This document shows positions 23,785-31,411 of a stretch of DNA of 64,000 nt, in pieces. How positions within the stretch are numbered: the stretch's first letter is position 1; every line of letters starts with the position of its first letter. The stretch is from JAIBCC01 sp963763855 (GTDB lineage: Bacteria; Acidobacteriota; Blastocatellia; Pyrinomonadales; Pyrinomonadaceae), in NCBI GenBank assembly GCA_963763855.1, contig CAVXPU010000004.1:1-64000 (forward strand). The letters are read 5' to 3'. The position numbers were made by a program, and so were the translations under genes. Under the pieces are notes generated by a model. That model had not been told where the DNA came from. It saw only the letters and a list, made by a program, of their open reading frames with translations, and searched no databases.

Positions 23785-25959
23785 CTAATCATCAAACAAA
23801 TTTCGTTTCTTAAACGCCGCCGTCGCGAATCGCCAGAAGGCTTTTGGAGCGGTTAGCCAGGCGATCTTTGCTCCTGATTTATCATTTTGCAAAACTTTTT
23901 CGGCTAAATATGGCGTCACGGTTTCGACCTTATCGCCCAAAATATTGACGATTTTCTTCGATTTTTCTTTGCGTTCTGGCATTCCTTCGTAAAGATCGTC
24001 CCACAAATCGGTTATCACAATTCCGGGCGACAAACTCGCGACGAGCACATTCGTATCCTTCGCTTCTTTGGTCAGCGATTCGGTCAGATATTTCAGACCG
24101 TATTTCGTTGCACCATAAAGAGTTAAGCCATCTTGTTTGCGTCCATCAGAGCCGAAACCATACATATTGTAAAGTTCACCGGAATCTTGCTTTATCATCT
24201 CTTTCAAGGCAACATGCGAGCCGTTCATTGCTCCAAGCATATTCGTATCTGTAACATTCTTCAAGACTTCGGGCTTTACATCCCAAAATGGAACGTAGGC
24301 GTTGGAAATTCCGGCGTTGTTTATCCAAACATCGATTTTTCCAAATTTCTCCGCCGATTTATCCCAAAGATTCTGCATCTGTTCGTAATTTGTGACATCG
24401 CAGGGAACGGCAAGAATGTTCTCTTTATTGTGTTTAGTAGATAATTCAGAAACGGCTTTATCGCACGCTTCCTGCGACCTGCCCGAAACAACGACTTTAC
24501 AGCCGCGTTTCAAAAATTCATTTGCCAAACCAAAACCGATTCCCCGAGTGCTTCCTGTAATGATTATTGTTTTCATTGGTAATTTTACCTTCACTTTGTT
24601 GCGAATTGCCAAACCGAAAATAGCTACAAAAACGCCAAAAATTCCAAATAAAAGGAACGGTGCCGATTCCGTCCAATGGTCAAAAAGATAACCGCCGACG
24701 GCAAACGCAGTCATAATTCCCAAGGCTCCGCACAATCCGAAAAATCCGATAACCGCTCCTCTAACTTCTTTTGGTGCATACTTTGCGATTAAAACTTGCG
24801 AAGTGATGACGCCCGCAATCTCGCCAAATCCGACTAAAATCAGAGCAAATTTCATATTTGTTCCAAATGGATTTTCGATTAGAAACAAAGAACTGTAACC
24901 AATCGCGGCGAAAATTGCGGCAATAACAACCGCGACAATCGCATTCAAACGATCCGCCATAATTCCAACAATCGGGGCGGAAAAAAGTGCGATAGATTGC
25001 ACGATTACAATTGTAATTCCGACTTGTTTTGCCGCGTCTGCTTCGCTTAAACCGCTGTTGATGCCATATTTATTGAGCCACAGCGTTAAGAAGGAACCGA
25101 CTAACGCCAAGTCTCCACGTGAAACGAAAGCCGCAAGATACGCGAGTAAAATCGCTGGATTTTTGGCTGCTGCGAGTCCTTTTACAGTGATCTTAAGGAA
25201 ATTTCTCAGCTCTTCGATTATGAATTCTAATATGAATTCCAGCCAACGAAGTAGAGTTTTTGGACGAACAAATTCTCCAGGTTCAGAGACGAGACTATTC
25301 TTTCCGATAGCATTTGAAACAACGCCTCCTTTGATTCCGATGAGTAGGATTACAGAACTAAAAAGCGAGATTCCCGAAACTACATAAAAAGTCAAAATTA
25401 AACCCGCTGAAAATTCGTAACCTCGTTTGCTGAAAAATGTTGGCAAACCGAGCAGCACCAAAACCGCAAACATCGCTCCTAAACCATTGAAAAAGCCCAT
25501 TAAACCAGTGCCTTTTCCTCGGTCGCGGTCAATTACATAATCGGCGATTACTGTGGCGAACATGCCCGAAATCGCTGCCGAACCGATTGCCGTAACAACT
25601 CGAAAAAGGTAAAGTTCGGTTGGTGTATCAAGAAAAGTATAGAGAATCGCGGCAATTCCAATCATCACAAAACCGAAAACATAGATGATTTTGCGTCCGA
25701 TTCTGTCTGATAAAACTCCGAAAAGCGGCGTTAAAATAAGGAGCGTTAATTCGTTCAAAACGCCAAGTTTACCGGTAATTCCGCCTTGTTGGTCTTGCGG
25801 AATTCTCAGCAAAGTTGTCATCACAAACGGCTGAATTACGCCGAAAAATAAAAATAACGACAACCCAAAAAGCGAAGCGTAATAATGTGTGGCGAGATTT
25901 ATCGGCTTAACGCCATCGCTCAAGCCGATGAATAGAAATTTTCGATTTTTATTTGACAT
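23785..25959 (-). CDS. MFS transporter fused to an NYC1/NOL-like short-chain dehydrogenase
   Basis: A 724-aa fusion. Residues 1-455 are a twelve-helix MFS transporter with GVLSDRIGRK, paralogous to 18636-19970. Residues 462-724 are a short-chain dehydrogenase: cofactor site GSTRGIG, NNAG, catalytic Tyr and Lys in YGATK, then SPGIVITDLWDD. Its whole C-terminal half recalls plant chlorophyll b reductases: KIDVWINNAG, a TNMLGAMNG segment, YNMYGFGSDG, and an end with TAPKAFWRF and NLFDD, where NYC1 has INIWINNAG, NLIGS, FNMDGAGSGG, TPPRILLAI and RWFDD. An internal ATG at 24576 with GAAGG 10-15 nt upstream could also make free SDR. It would reduce a formyl or carbonyl group, coupled to transport. 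Fusion seen; substrate inferred. Confidence 0.75.
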   Translation of the reverse strand: MSNKNRKFLFIGLSDGVKPINLATHYYASLFGLSLFLFFGVIQPFVMTTLLRIPQDQQGGITGKLGVLNELTLLILTPLFGVLSDRIGRKIIYVFGFVMIGIAAILYTFLDTPTELYLFRVVTAIGSAAISGMFATVIADYVIDRDRGKGTGLMGFFNGLGAMFAVLVLLGLPTFFSKRGYEFSAGLILTFYVVSGISLFSSVILLIGIKGGVVSNAIGKNSLVSEPGEFVRPKTLLRWLEFILEFIIEELRNFLKITVKGLAAAKNPAILLAYLAAFVSRGDLALVGSFLTLWLNKYGINSGLSEADAAKQVGITIVIVQSIALFSAPIVGIMADRLNAIVAVVIAAIFAAIGYSSLFLIENPFGTNMKFALILVGFGEIAGVITSQVLIAKYAPKEVRGAVIGFFGLCGALGIMTAFAVGGYLFDHWTESAPFLLFGIFGVFVAIFGLAIRNKVKVKLPMKTIIITGSTRGIGFGLANEFLKRGCKVVVSGRSQEACDKAVSELSTKHNKENILAVPCDVTNYEQMQNLWDKSAEKFGKIDVWINNAGISNAYVPFWDVKPEVLKNVTDTNMLGAMNGSHVALKEMIKQDSGELYNMYGFGSDGRKQDGLTLYGATKYGLKYLTESLTKEAKDTNVLVASLSPGIVITDLWDDLYEGMPERKEKSKKIVNILGDKVETVTPYLAEKVLQNDKSGAKIAWLTAPKAFWRFATAAFKKRNLFDD

Positions 25960-26375
25960 TAAGTAGTTGCTATTTCAGCAGGTTTCGTCATTTTCATCCG
26001 CCAAATTGCAATTGCAATCAGGAAAAAACATAAAAAAATCATTCCCAACAAAATTGCAAAGCGTGAAACATTTTCTATCGCCGGAATGTTATTTGAACCG
26101 TGGAGACAGCCAACAGCAAGCGATGTCCAAATCAAATGCTCAATTTGCCACCTCGGTTGAAAGCCTTCTTGCGTAATTGAAATGCCCAGATTCATTAACC
26201 CAACAAGCCATTGCAAGGTTACGACACTCGAAAAAACAATAAAGAAAATCTTGTCAAAAGTTGAAAATTCTCGACCAAGAAGCCAGCTTCCGCCAAAATA
26301 AACAATCGTAATTACGGCAAACGCCATCACGATATTTTTAACTAAACCGTGAAATTTATTGATTGGATTATTCAT
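25959..26375 (-). CDS. Small membrane protein (138 aa, about four helices)
   Basis: Four hydrophobic helices, an N-terminal KFHG and a central QIEHLIWTSLAVGCLHGSN with His residues that could ligate heme (inference). No family recognised. Its stop overlaps the start of the MFS-SDR gene by one base, and it starts two bases after the beta-rich protein gene, so it is firmly within the operon. Confidence 0.7.
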   Translation of the reverse strand: MNNPINKFHGLVKNIVMAFAVITIVYFGGSWLLGREFSTFDKIFFIVFSSVVTLQWLVGLMNLGISITQEGFQPRWQIEHLIWTSLAVGCLHGSNNIPAIENVSRFAILLGMIFLCFFLIAIAIWRMKMTKPAEIATT

Positions 26376-26377
26376 AA

Positions 26378-27334
26378 TTACCTCCCAAAGTTTGGAGTCA
26401 AAACATCTTCAGTAGCTTCCCATTTCAACACGCCAAACGTCATAAATTCCAATTTGTTTGACTTGTGAAATTCCCAAACTACCGACATTGTAAAATCATC
26501 GTCAATCTGAAATTCTCGACCGCGAATTTTAACCGCTTCGCCGTGAATATGTTGGGTTGTGTATAACGCCCGCCCGTAACCTATTGAATTTCCATATACT
26601 TGCGGACCTTCAAAAGTTTGTTTGTTGCCATTCCGATAGCGATCGAAAGTGTATTTACGATTGATAACGCCTTCGATTTCGACGGTTTGTTCGGCTCGCA
26701 AAAGTGTCAAAGGTTTGTGTCGAATCGTAACTTTGTTTGTCCCAACTTTTTGCTGATTATGGTCATAAACTTCCATTTCGCCTGTCCAAATTCCGGCTTG
26801 TTTTGCACTTAATTGATACTGCTTATTGCCGTTAACTTTTTCAGATTCAACGAAAGTATCAATCCGTTTTCGAGTTTCTTCATTTTCGTGATAATCGAAG
26901 GCAACTTGGTATAAACCGTTGAAAACACAGTAGATAGTGGGACCATCGTAAATCAAACTCGAATAAACTTGAAGGTCGCCGTTGACGATATGAACCATCG
27001 TCCGCAGTTCGCCTGTCCACGCAGGAGAATAATATGTCGCATCAACCAAAGCTCCAAAAGGCTGCCCCGAACCGATAAAATCAGGTCCGAGATAGATGCG
27101 ATCATTGTCCGAATCGATCACGCCAAACGCAAAATCCGCAAACTCCATCCGTGAACGAAGTTCGCCCGTTGCGTCCAATTTCGTGTTCATAGTGTAAAGC
27201 GTTTTGCCGTCAATATTTGCGGATTGCCGATACACTTTATTCCATCCGACGTGCGCTCCGTCCGGTTCAAAAATCGACGGACTTCCGTGCCATTCGCCTT
27301 CGATGCTCTTTTGCCAATTTGATGGTTTGCTCAT
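26378..27334 (-). CDS. Two-lobed beta-rich protein, possible lipocalin/calycin fold
   Basis: A 318-aa cytoplasmic protein without signal peptide. Two halves each start with a W-x-G segment (SIEGEWHGSPSIFEPDG at about 9-25 and GIWTGEMEVYDHNQQ at about 180-195) and continue with about eight short strands, as in a tandem of lipocalin-like barrels. The second half shares an R-H/G-x-PL strand with the 10788-11360 protein. DUF3598 and CpeS/CpcT bilin-binding proteins have this type of build. That match is tentative. A binding protein for a hydrophobic ligand is possible. Confidence 0.6.
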   Translation of the reverse strand: MSKPSNWQKSIEGEWHGSPSIFEPDGAHVGWNKVYRQSANIDGKTLYTMNTKLDATGELRSRMEFADFAFGVIDSDNDRIYLGPDFIGSGQPFGALVDATYYSPAWTGELRTMVHIVNGDLQVYSSLIYDGPTIYCVFNGLYQVAFDYHENEETRKRIDTFVESEKVNGNKQYQLSAKQAGIWTGEMEVYDHNQQKVGTNKVTIRHKPLTLLRAEQTVEIEGVINRKYTFDRYRNGNKQTFEGPQVYGNSIGYGRALYTTQHIHGEAVKIRGREFQIDDDFTMSVVWEFHKSNKLEFMTFGVLKWEATEDVLTPNFGR

Positions 27335-27336
27335 AA

Positions 27337-27416
27337 TAGTCTAAGGTCTAATGTCCAAAGTCTAAGGTCGTTTTCGCCAATCTGACATTGGACTTTAGAC
27401 CGTGGACATTGGACTA
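27337..27416. repeat. Dispersed inverted repeat of the TCTAAGGTC/TGGACTTTAGAC type
   Basis: Imperfect 33-bp arms (TAGTCTAAGGTCTAATG on the left; complement ending GGACATTGGACTA on the right) match at about 25 of 33 positions. It occupies the whole gap between two operon genes. Confidence 0.65.
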
Positions 27417-27419
27417 AAA

Positions 27420-28043
27420 TTAGTAACAAATCGCCGGAGTTTTCCTTATATACTCGTCGCTTGAAATTTGTTTCAGCATAAATTCTGCCACGTCCGCACG
27501 CGAAATTTGTCCGTTAATCGATTCATCCGATCCGTGCCGATAGACCGAAGTTTTCGCTGAATTTCGCAAACCGCCGGGGCGAACGATTGTCCAATCGAGA
27601 TTGCTTTCACGGATAATTTGCTCTTGAATTTCTTTGTCTGCAATCGCGTTTTTCAAGAGCGTTGGAATGATTATTTTTGTAAAAAAGAATCCCGCTTGTT
27701 CTTTACTATCGCCAACTCCGAGCGAAGTTTCGCAGATAAACCGTTTAATTCCAGCAGCTTGCATTGCCTTAACGATATTTCGCGTGCCTTCGGAAGTTGT
27801 GTTATTAACTTTCAAAGTCGGATTTCCCAAAGCCGAAAGCACCGCATCCTGTCCAATAATTGCTTTTTCAACATCTTCGTAATTAAAAACGTCACCGACG
27901 ATTATTTTCAGATTCTCACTTTTGAATTCGTCCAATTTCGCCGAAGTTCGGGCGAACGCGGTAACCTCGTAACCAAGCTCTAAGCCTTGTTTTACCAATT
28001 CTTTACCTGTTCCGCCTGTGCTTCCGAAAATTGTAATTTTCAT
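27420..28043 (-). CDS. NAD(P)H-dependent reductase resembling biliverdin reductase B
   Basis: A 207-aa single-domain Rossmann protein: cofactor loop FGSTGGTG, then GDVFNYEDVEKAIIGQDAV, SEGTRNIVKAMQAAGI and a C-terminal FMLKQISSDEY. From memory, mammalian BLVRB shows the same blocks (GDVLQAADVDKTVAGQDAV, MSEGARNIVAAMKAHGV, FMLRCLTTDEY). BLVRB reduces flavins and beta-isomer biliverdins. Relatives also include quinone and azo reductases, so the substrate is open. The neighbouring bilin-reductase-like gene makes a tetrapyrrole or flavin role reasonable. Confidence 0.75.
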   Translation of the reverse strand: MKITIFGSTGGTGKELVKQGLELGYEVTAFARTSAKLDEFKSENLKIIVGDVFNYEDVEKAIIGQDAVLSALGNPTLKVNNTTSEGTRNIVKAMQAAGIKRFICETSLGVGDSKEQAGFFFTKIIIPTLLKNAIADKEIQEQIIRESNLDWTIVRPGGLRNSAKTSVYRHGSDESINGQISRADVAEFMLKQISSDEYIRKTPAICY

Positions 28044-28051
28044 ACATTTTT

Positions 28052-28115
28052 AGCCACAAACAAACACGAAATGACATGAAAAAAATCATAAAAATCTGTG
28101 TTTATCTGTGGTTAG
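28052..28115. repeat. Dispersed inverted repeat of the CCACAAAC/GTTTATCTGTGG type
   Basis: Arms around AGCCACAAACAAACACGAA and GTGTTTATCTGTGGTT flank an AT-rich centre. It lies between two operon genes and overlaps the stop of the upstream one. Confidence 0.55.
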
Positions 28116-28846
28116 TTTTCGTAAATTTCCTGCGATTTCAAAATTTTCCGCATCATCGCCGATGTTTCTGCTCCAACTAATCGATCGACTTGAGCCCAAA
28201 CTTTATCAACATCAGGATTGAAAACAATTTCACGATTTTTGCGGTCTCGTTCCGTTAAATATTCTGGCGAAAATTGTTTACTGACATCTTCGCTGATCCC
28301 ATTTTCGACCAATGAAAACCAATGATTCAAGTAAAAATCTACCGAACCGCCAATCTTTTTGAAAGCTTCGGCTTCGGCTCGATTTACCAACATCCAAGGC
28401 GACATAATCGCTAATTGCCGCGGGTTTAAATGTGCTTTGCTGAGTCCTTCAATTTGTCCGGCTTTTTCAAATTCCTCGCTCAAACCATCATAAACTGCGT
28501 CAATATATTCAAGATTTGCACCCAAATCTACACGCGGAATTAGGTCGAGATGAAAGGCGTAAGTCGTATCATTATTAACTGAATCGAGCGTAAAATGCGG
28601 AATCGCCGAATCGGTTTTTGTGAACGCAAAAACCATGTGCGAATCGAGTTTAATAAACGGAACGGACATCCCGATATAAACCGCTTTCGACAATTTTTCG
28701 CCCGAAAAAATTCGCACGCTCCCGACAGGTTCGGGCATCATCGGCGAAGTAAGCGGAATGTTTTTCACTTCCGTTAAACTCAAGCGTTTAATCAGTTTAT
28801 CTAATGTTGAAAATGCTAAATCAGCGGCTAATGTCATAATTTTCAT
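28112..28846 (-). CDS. Ferredoxin-dependent bilin reductase/RCCR-like protein 3
   Basis: A 244-aa protein, a divergent third member of the RCCR/FDBR group here. The matching blocks are AIPHFTLDSV (strand with Asp88 at the place of an acidic plant active-site residue), FHLDLIPRVDLGANLEYIDAVYD, AIMSPWMLVNRAEAE and TERDRKNREI (Asp201) with GAETSAMMRKIL. Plant RCCR and bilin reductases show the same order: strand, LDL-x-P/H-R, a Y-x-x-x-Y helix, PYVSPSLFVR, RD-x-x-x-R. These enzymes reduce linear tetrapyrroles using ferredoxin and no bound cofactor. It directly follows the Rieske gene, mirroring the PAO-RCCR step order of plants. Fold moderately likely; activity inferred. Confidence 0.55.
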   Translation of the reverse strand: MKIMTLAADLAFSTLDKLIKRLSLTEVKNIPLTSPMMPEPVGSVRIFSGEKLSKAVYIGMSVPFIKLDSHMVFAFTKTDSAIPHFTLDSVNNDTTYAFHLDLIPRVDLGANLEYIDAVYDGLSEEFEKAGQIEGLSKAHLNPRQLAIMSPWMLVNRAEAEAFKKIGGSVDFYLNHWFSLVENGISEDVSKQFSPEYLTERDRKNREIVFNPDVDKVWAQVDRLVGAETSAMMRKILKSQEIYEN

Positions 28847-28847
28847 T

Positions 28848-28925
28848 CATCACAGAAACACGGAACTCACTGAGGTTTTAAGAAATTGTTTTATTAACTC
28901 TGTGTTCTCTGTGCCTCTGTGGTGA
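28848..28925. repeat. Dispersed inverted repeat of the CACAGAGGCACAGAG type
   Basis: Arms TCATCACAGAAACACGGA and TCTGTGCCTCTGTGGTGA pair across an AT-rich centre in the gap between the Rieske gene and the bilin-reductase-like gene. Confidence 0.6.
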
Positions 28926-28934
28926 AAAAGTTTT

Positions 28935-30065
28935 CTAATTTATGGTATCTGGATCGGCTTCCTGAGTCGTCGGAACTTGCTTCATTACCCATGCATTCGC
29001 AAGTTCGGGAACTTCTTTTCTTGATGGCGAAGGGATGACGGTGAACATTCTGCCAGTCAGTTCAGAACGGATTTTGTGCATATCAATTCCCCAGCCTTTT
29101 TCGATATATTTATTACGCATCTTTCGATAGGCAATCTGAATCGCATCGGATTTAACGTGCAATTCGGCGGCAATGTCAAACGGTAAAATTTCGGGGCGGA
29201 CTTCTTCCAGCACGGCTTTATCTTGTCCAAAAATTTTATCAACTCGCTTGCGAGCGTCTCCGTCAGCCCAATTTCCTTTGAAAAATGTCCGTAAATTTAT
29301 CCATTTTACGACCGTGTTAAATTCGTCAACGGGAATGTGAAAATTGAGCAAAACCATCAAACCGATCGGCAGAGTAACTTCCAAAAGCGTGACGTTTGGC
29401 ATATAAAAACCTGCACGAGTTTTCACGCCCGGACGATCCTTTTTCGCAAACAATCCCCAAATTCCCTTCGGTGGCGGCGGATCAAGAGTAACCGTCGCTT
29501 CGGCTGAATAATCGCCGTAAACTATTTCATAATCAGGCACTTGCGGTTTATCACGATTGCCAAAAGCATCGCCGTGAACGAATGGAGCGTGGGCAATATC
29601 TGCTGAATTTTCGAGCGAGCGTTCATAGTTCACTTGCCAATGATATTCGCCCGTCATCTGCTTAAATTCGGGGTTGCCGTGATGCGGCAGATCAGGCAGC
29701 GGCGGACGTTCTTCTTCGGGTAAATCGCCCAAAAACGCCCATACGAAATCATATTTTTCGATTGTCGGATACGCGTCAATTCTGGCACGTTTTGGAATCG
29801 GCACATTATCGAAATTCGCGGGGATTTTTGAACATTGACCGGTTTTTTCGTATTGCCAACCGTGATACGGGCAGACAATACAGCCTTTTTCCACCCAACC
29901 GCCGGATAACGCACCGCCACGATGGACACACAAATCAGACATCACTTGTGCCGTTCCAGATTCGGTGCGATAGACAACCAAATCTTGACCTAAAACCTTT
30001 GCCCGCTTAGGTTTAGTCGAAACATCTTTTGCGAATTCGATTGGATACCAGAAATTCTTTAACAT
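28935..30065 (-). CDS. Rieske non-heme iron oxygenase, pheophorbide a oxygenase/VanA-like layout
   Basis: A 376-aa oxygenase component. The Rieske [2Fe-2S] ligands are Cys46, His48 (CVHRGG), Cys65 and His68 (CPYHGW). The mononuclear iron site is ENSADIAHAPFVH with bridging Asp156 and ligands His159 and His164. The start FWYPIEFAKDV, then LGQDLVVYR and DLCVHRGGALSGG, resembles pheophorbide a oxygenase and TIC55 from memory (HWYP, LGRDLVLW, DLCPHR-x-APLSEG), but vanillate demethylases and other bacterial oxygenases look similar. It lacks the C-terminal membrane helices of plant PAO. Electrons must come from a separate reductase or ferredoxin, not found nearby. First gene of the operon 30065-21646, preceded by the shared operator. 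Confidence 0.85.
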   Translation of the reverse strand: MLKNFWYPIEFAKDVSTKPKRAKVLGQDLVVYRTESGTAQVMSDLCVHRGGALSGGWVEKGCIVCPYHGWQYEKTGQCSKIPANFDNVPIPKRARIDAYPTIEKYDFVWAFLGDLPEEERPPLPDLPHHGNPEFKQMTGEYHWQVNYERSLENSADIAHAPFVHGDAFGNRDKPQVPDYEIVYGDYSAEATVTLDPPPPKGIWGLFAKKDRPGVKTRAGFYMPNVTLLEVTLPIGLMVLLNFHIPVDEFNTVVKWINLRTFFKGNWADGDARKRVDKIFGQDKAVLEEVRPEILPFDIAAELHVKSDAIQIAYRKMRNKYIEKGWGIDMHKIRSELTGRMFTVIPSPSRKEVPELANAWVMKQVPTTQEADPDTIN

Positions 30066-30078
30066 TTTCTTCCCCTTG

Positions 30079-30132
30079 AAATTTGTATTAACTTAATAAC
30101 AAATTACTGCAATTTGTTATTAATGTCAATTT
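30079..30132. promoter_or_regulatory. Shared palindromic operator, copy 4, plus an extra half-site
   Basis: The best palindrome of the set lies at 30079-30105: AAATTTGTATTAA then CTTAATAACAAATT. A second AATTTGTTATTAA half-site lies at 30111-30123, and a minus-strand TTGACA at 30124-30129 suits the Rieske operon promoter, with TAATTT 17 nt downstream of it. Confidence 0.8.
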
Positions 30133-30151
30133 TTTAGGTTGAAATACCGTA

Positions 30152-30177
30152 CAAATTGTATTAAGTTTATAACGTTT
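30152..30177. promoter_or_regulatory. Shared palindromic operator, copy 5
   Basis: Half-sites CAAATTGTATTAA and TTATAACGTTTA lie immediately before the FAD monooxygenase start at 30187. A possible plus-strand promoter is TTGAAA at 30139-30144, a 17-nt spacer, then TAAGTT. This site argues against the upstream TTG start at 30139. Confidence 0.7.
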
Positions 30178-30186
30178 ATTTTAGCA

Positions 30187-31395
30187 ATGAAATCCGCAAT
30201 TCACAATCTACAAGCCGCAATTGAATGCGATGTAATTATCTCGGGAGCCGGACCAGTTGGAATGTCGCTCGCACTCGCACTGGCACGAAACGGCGTTTCG
30301 GTTATCGTTTTGGAAAAATTAGACGAACTCAGCCACGAAGCACGGGCAAGCACGATTCACCCACCAACGCTCGAATTTTTTAACGAAATCGGTATCATCG
30401 AAGACATTTTAGCCAACGGATTGCGAATTGAAAGTTTGCAGTTTTGGGAGCGTGCGGCTCGTGAATTGGTCGCCGATTTTCCGTATAGTTTGATTGAAAG
30501 TGACACAAAATATCCATTCCGATTCCAATGCCCGCAAAGCACCGTCACGCGAATAATTTTGAAACATATCGAACAAACAACTTGCGGTAAAGTGTTGTTT
30601 AATCACGAGTTTGTGAGTGCAGATCAAAATGAAACTTGCGTCAAAGTAATTGCGAATACGCCCGAAGGAGAGGTCGAATACTGTTGTAAATATCTCATCG
30701 GTTGCGACGGAGCATTTAGCAAAGTCCGCGAAAATTTGAATCTCGGTTTCGACGGAAAAACTTACGAAGATCGATTTTTGCTCGTTTCAACCGATGCAAA
30801 TTTGGGCGGAATTTTCCCGAATATGGGAACGGTCGCGTATATTTTCGATCCCGAAGAATGGGTGATTGTGATGACTTTGCCGGACACGGTGCGACTGGTT
30901 TTTCGCTTGAATCCAAATGAAGATGCTGATGAAGTAAAACAAATTGAAAGCGTCAAATACCGTATCGCGAATTTCTTACAAACCGAGCTAACTTATGACA
31001 TCAAAGCAGTTTCAACCTATCACGTTCACCAACGGATCACCGAAAAATTCCGCGTTGGACGAACAATTCTAGCGGGCGATTCGGCACATATCAACAATCC
31101 AACCGGCGGAATGGGAATGAATTCGGGCATCCATGATTCGCAAGTGTTGGCGAAAACTTTGGTGGCAGTTTTGAACGGTGCAGAGGATGTTTTGTTAGAT
31201 GATTACGCAAGAATCCGCAAAGAAGTTGCCGTCAAAATGGTGCAGGCGACGACTGACGAAAACTACAAAAATCTGTCAGCCAATGATGAAGAAAAACGCC
31301 AAAAACGCAATCATGAATTACGCGAAGCCGCAAACGACGACAAAAAAGCGAGAGAATATCTATTGAAAACGGCGATGTTAGCGGATAGAATTTAA
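30187..31395 (+). CDS. FAD-dependent aromatic-ring-type monooxygenase (group A, MhpA/PHBH-like)
   Basis: A 402-aa flavoprotein hydroxylase. The FAD dinucleotide motif is SGAGPVGMSLALALAR at about 18-33, then the NAD(P)H/FAD motif GCDGAFSKVR, and the pyrophosphate motif LAGDSAHINNPTGGMGMN near residue 300. These enzymes insert one oxygen atom using NAD(P)H. The first residues (MKSAIHNLQAAIE) resemble translated repeat sequence found at other starts in this block. I take ATG 30187, downstream of the operator. It heads the plus-strand unit 30187 to about 36458 and is divergent from the Rieske operon. Confidence 0.9.
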   Translation: MKSAIHNLQAAIECDVIISGAGPVGMSLALALARNGVSVIVLEKLDELSHEARASTIHPPTLEFFNEIGIIEDILANGLRIESLQFWERAARELVADFPYSLIESDTKYPFRFQCPQSTVTRIILKHIEQTTCGKVLFNHEFVSADQNETCVKVIANTPEGEVEYCCKYLIGCDGAFSKVRENLNLGFDGKTYEDRFLLVSTDANLGGIFPNMGTVAYIFDPEEWVIVMTLPDTVRLVFRLNPNEDADEVKQIESVKYRIANFLQTELTYDIKAVSTYHVHQRITEKFRVGRTILAGDSAHINNPTGGMGMNSGIHDSQVLAKTLVAVLNGAEDVLLDDYARIRKEVAVKMVQATTDENYKNLSANDEEKRQKRNHELREAANDDKKAREYLLKTAMLADRI

Positions 31396-31411
31396 TGACG
31401 AAATTAAATTT

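Noticed and set aside
18636..25959. MFS proteins as bacteriochlorophyll-type (BCD/PucC) transporters
   Set aside because: Only generic MFS motifs are visible; nothing specific to that family can be seen, so no such name is given.
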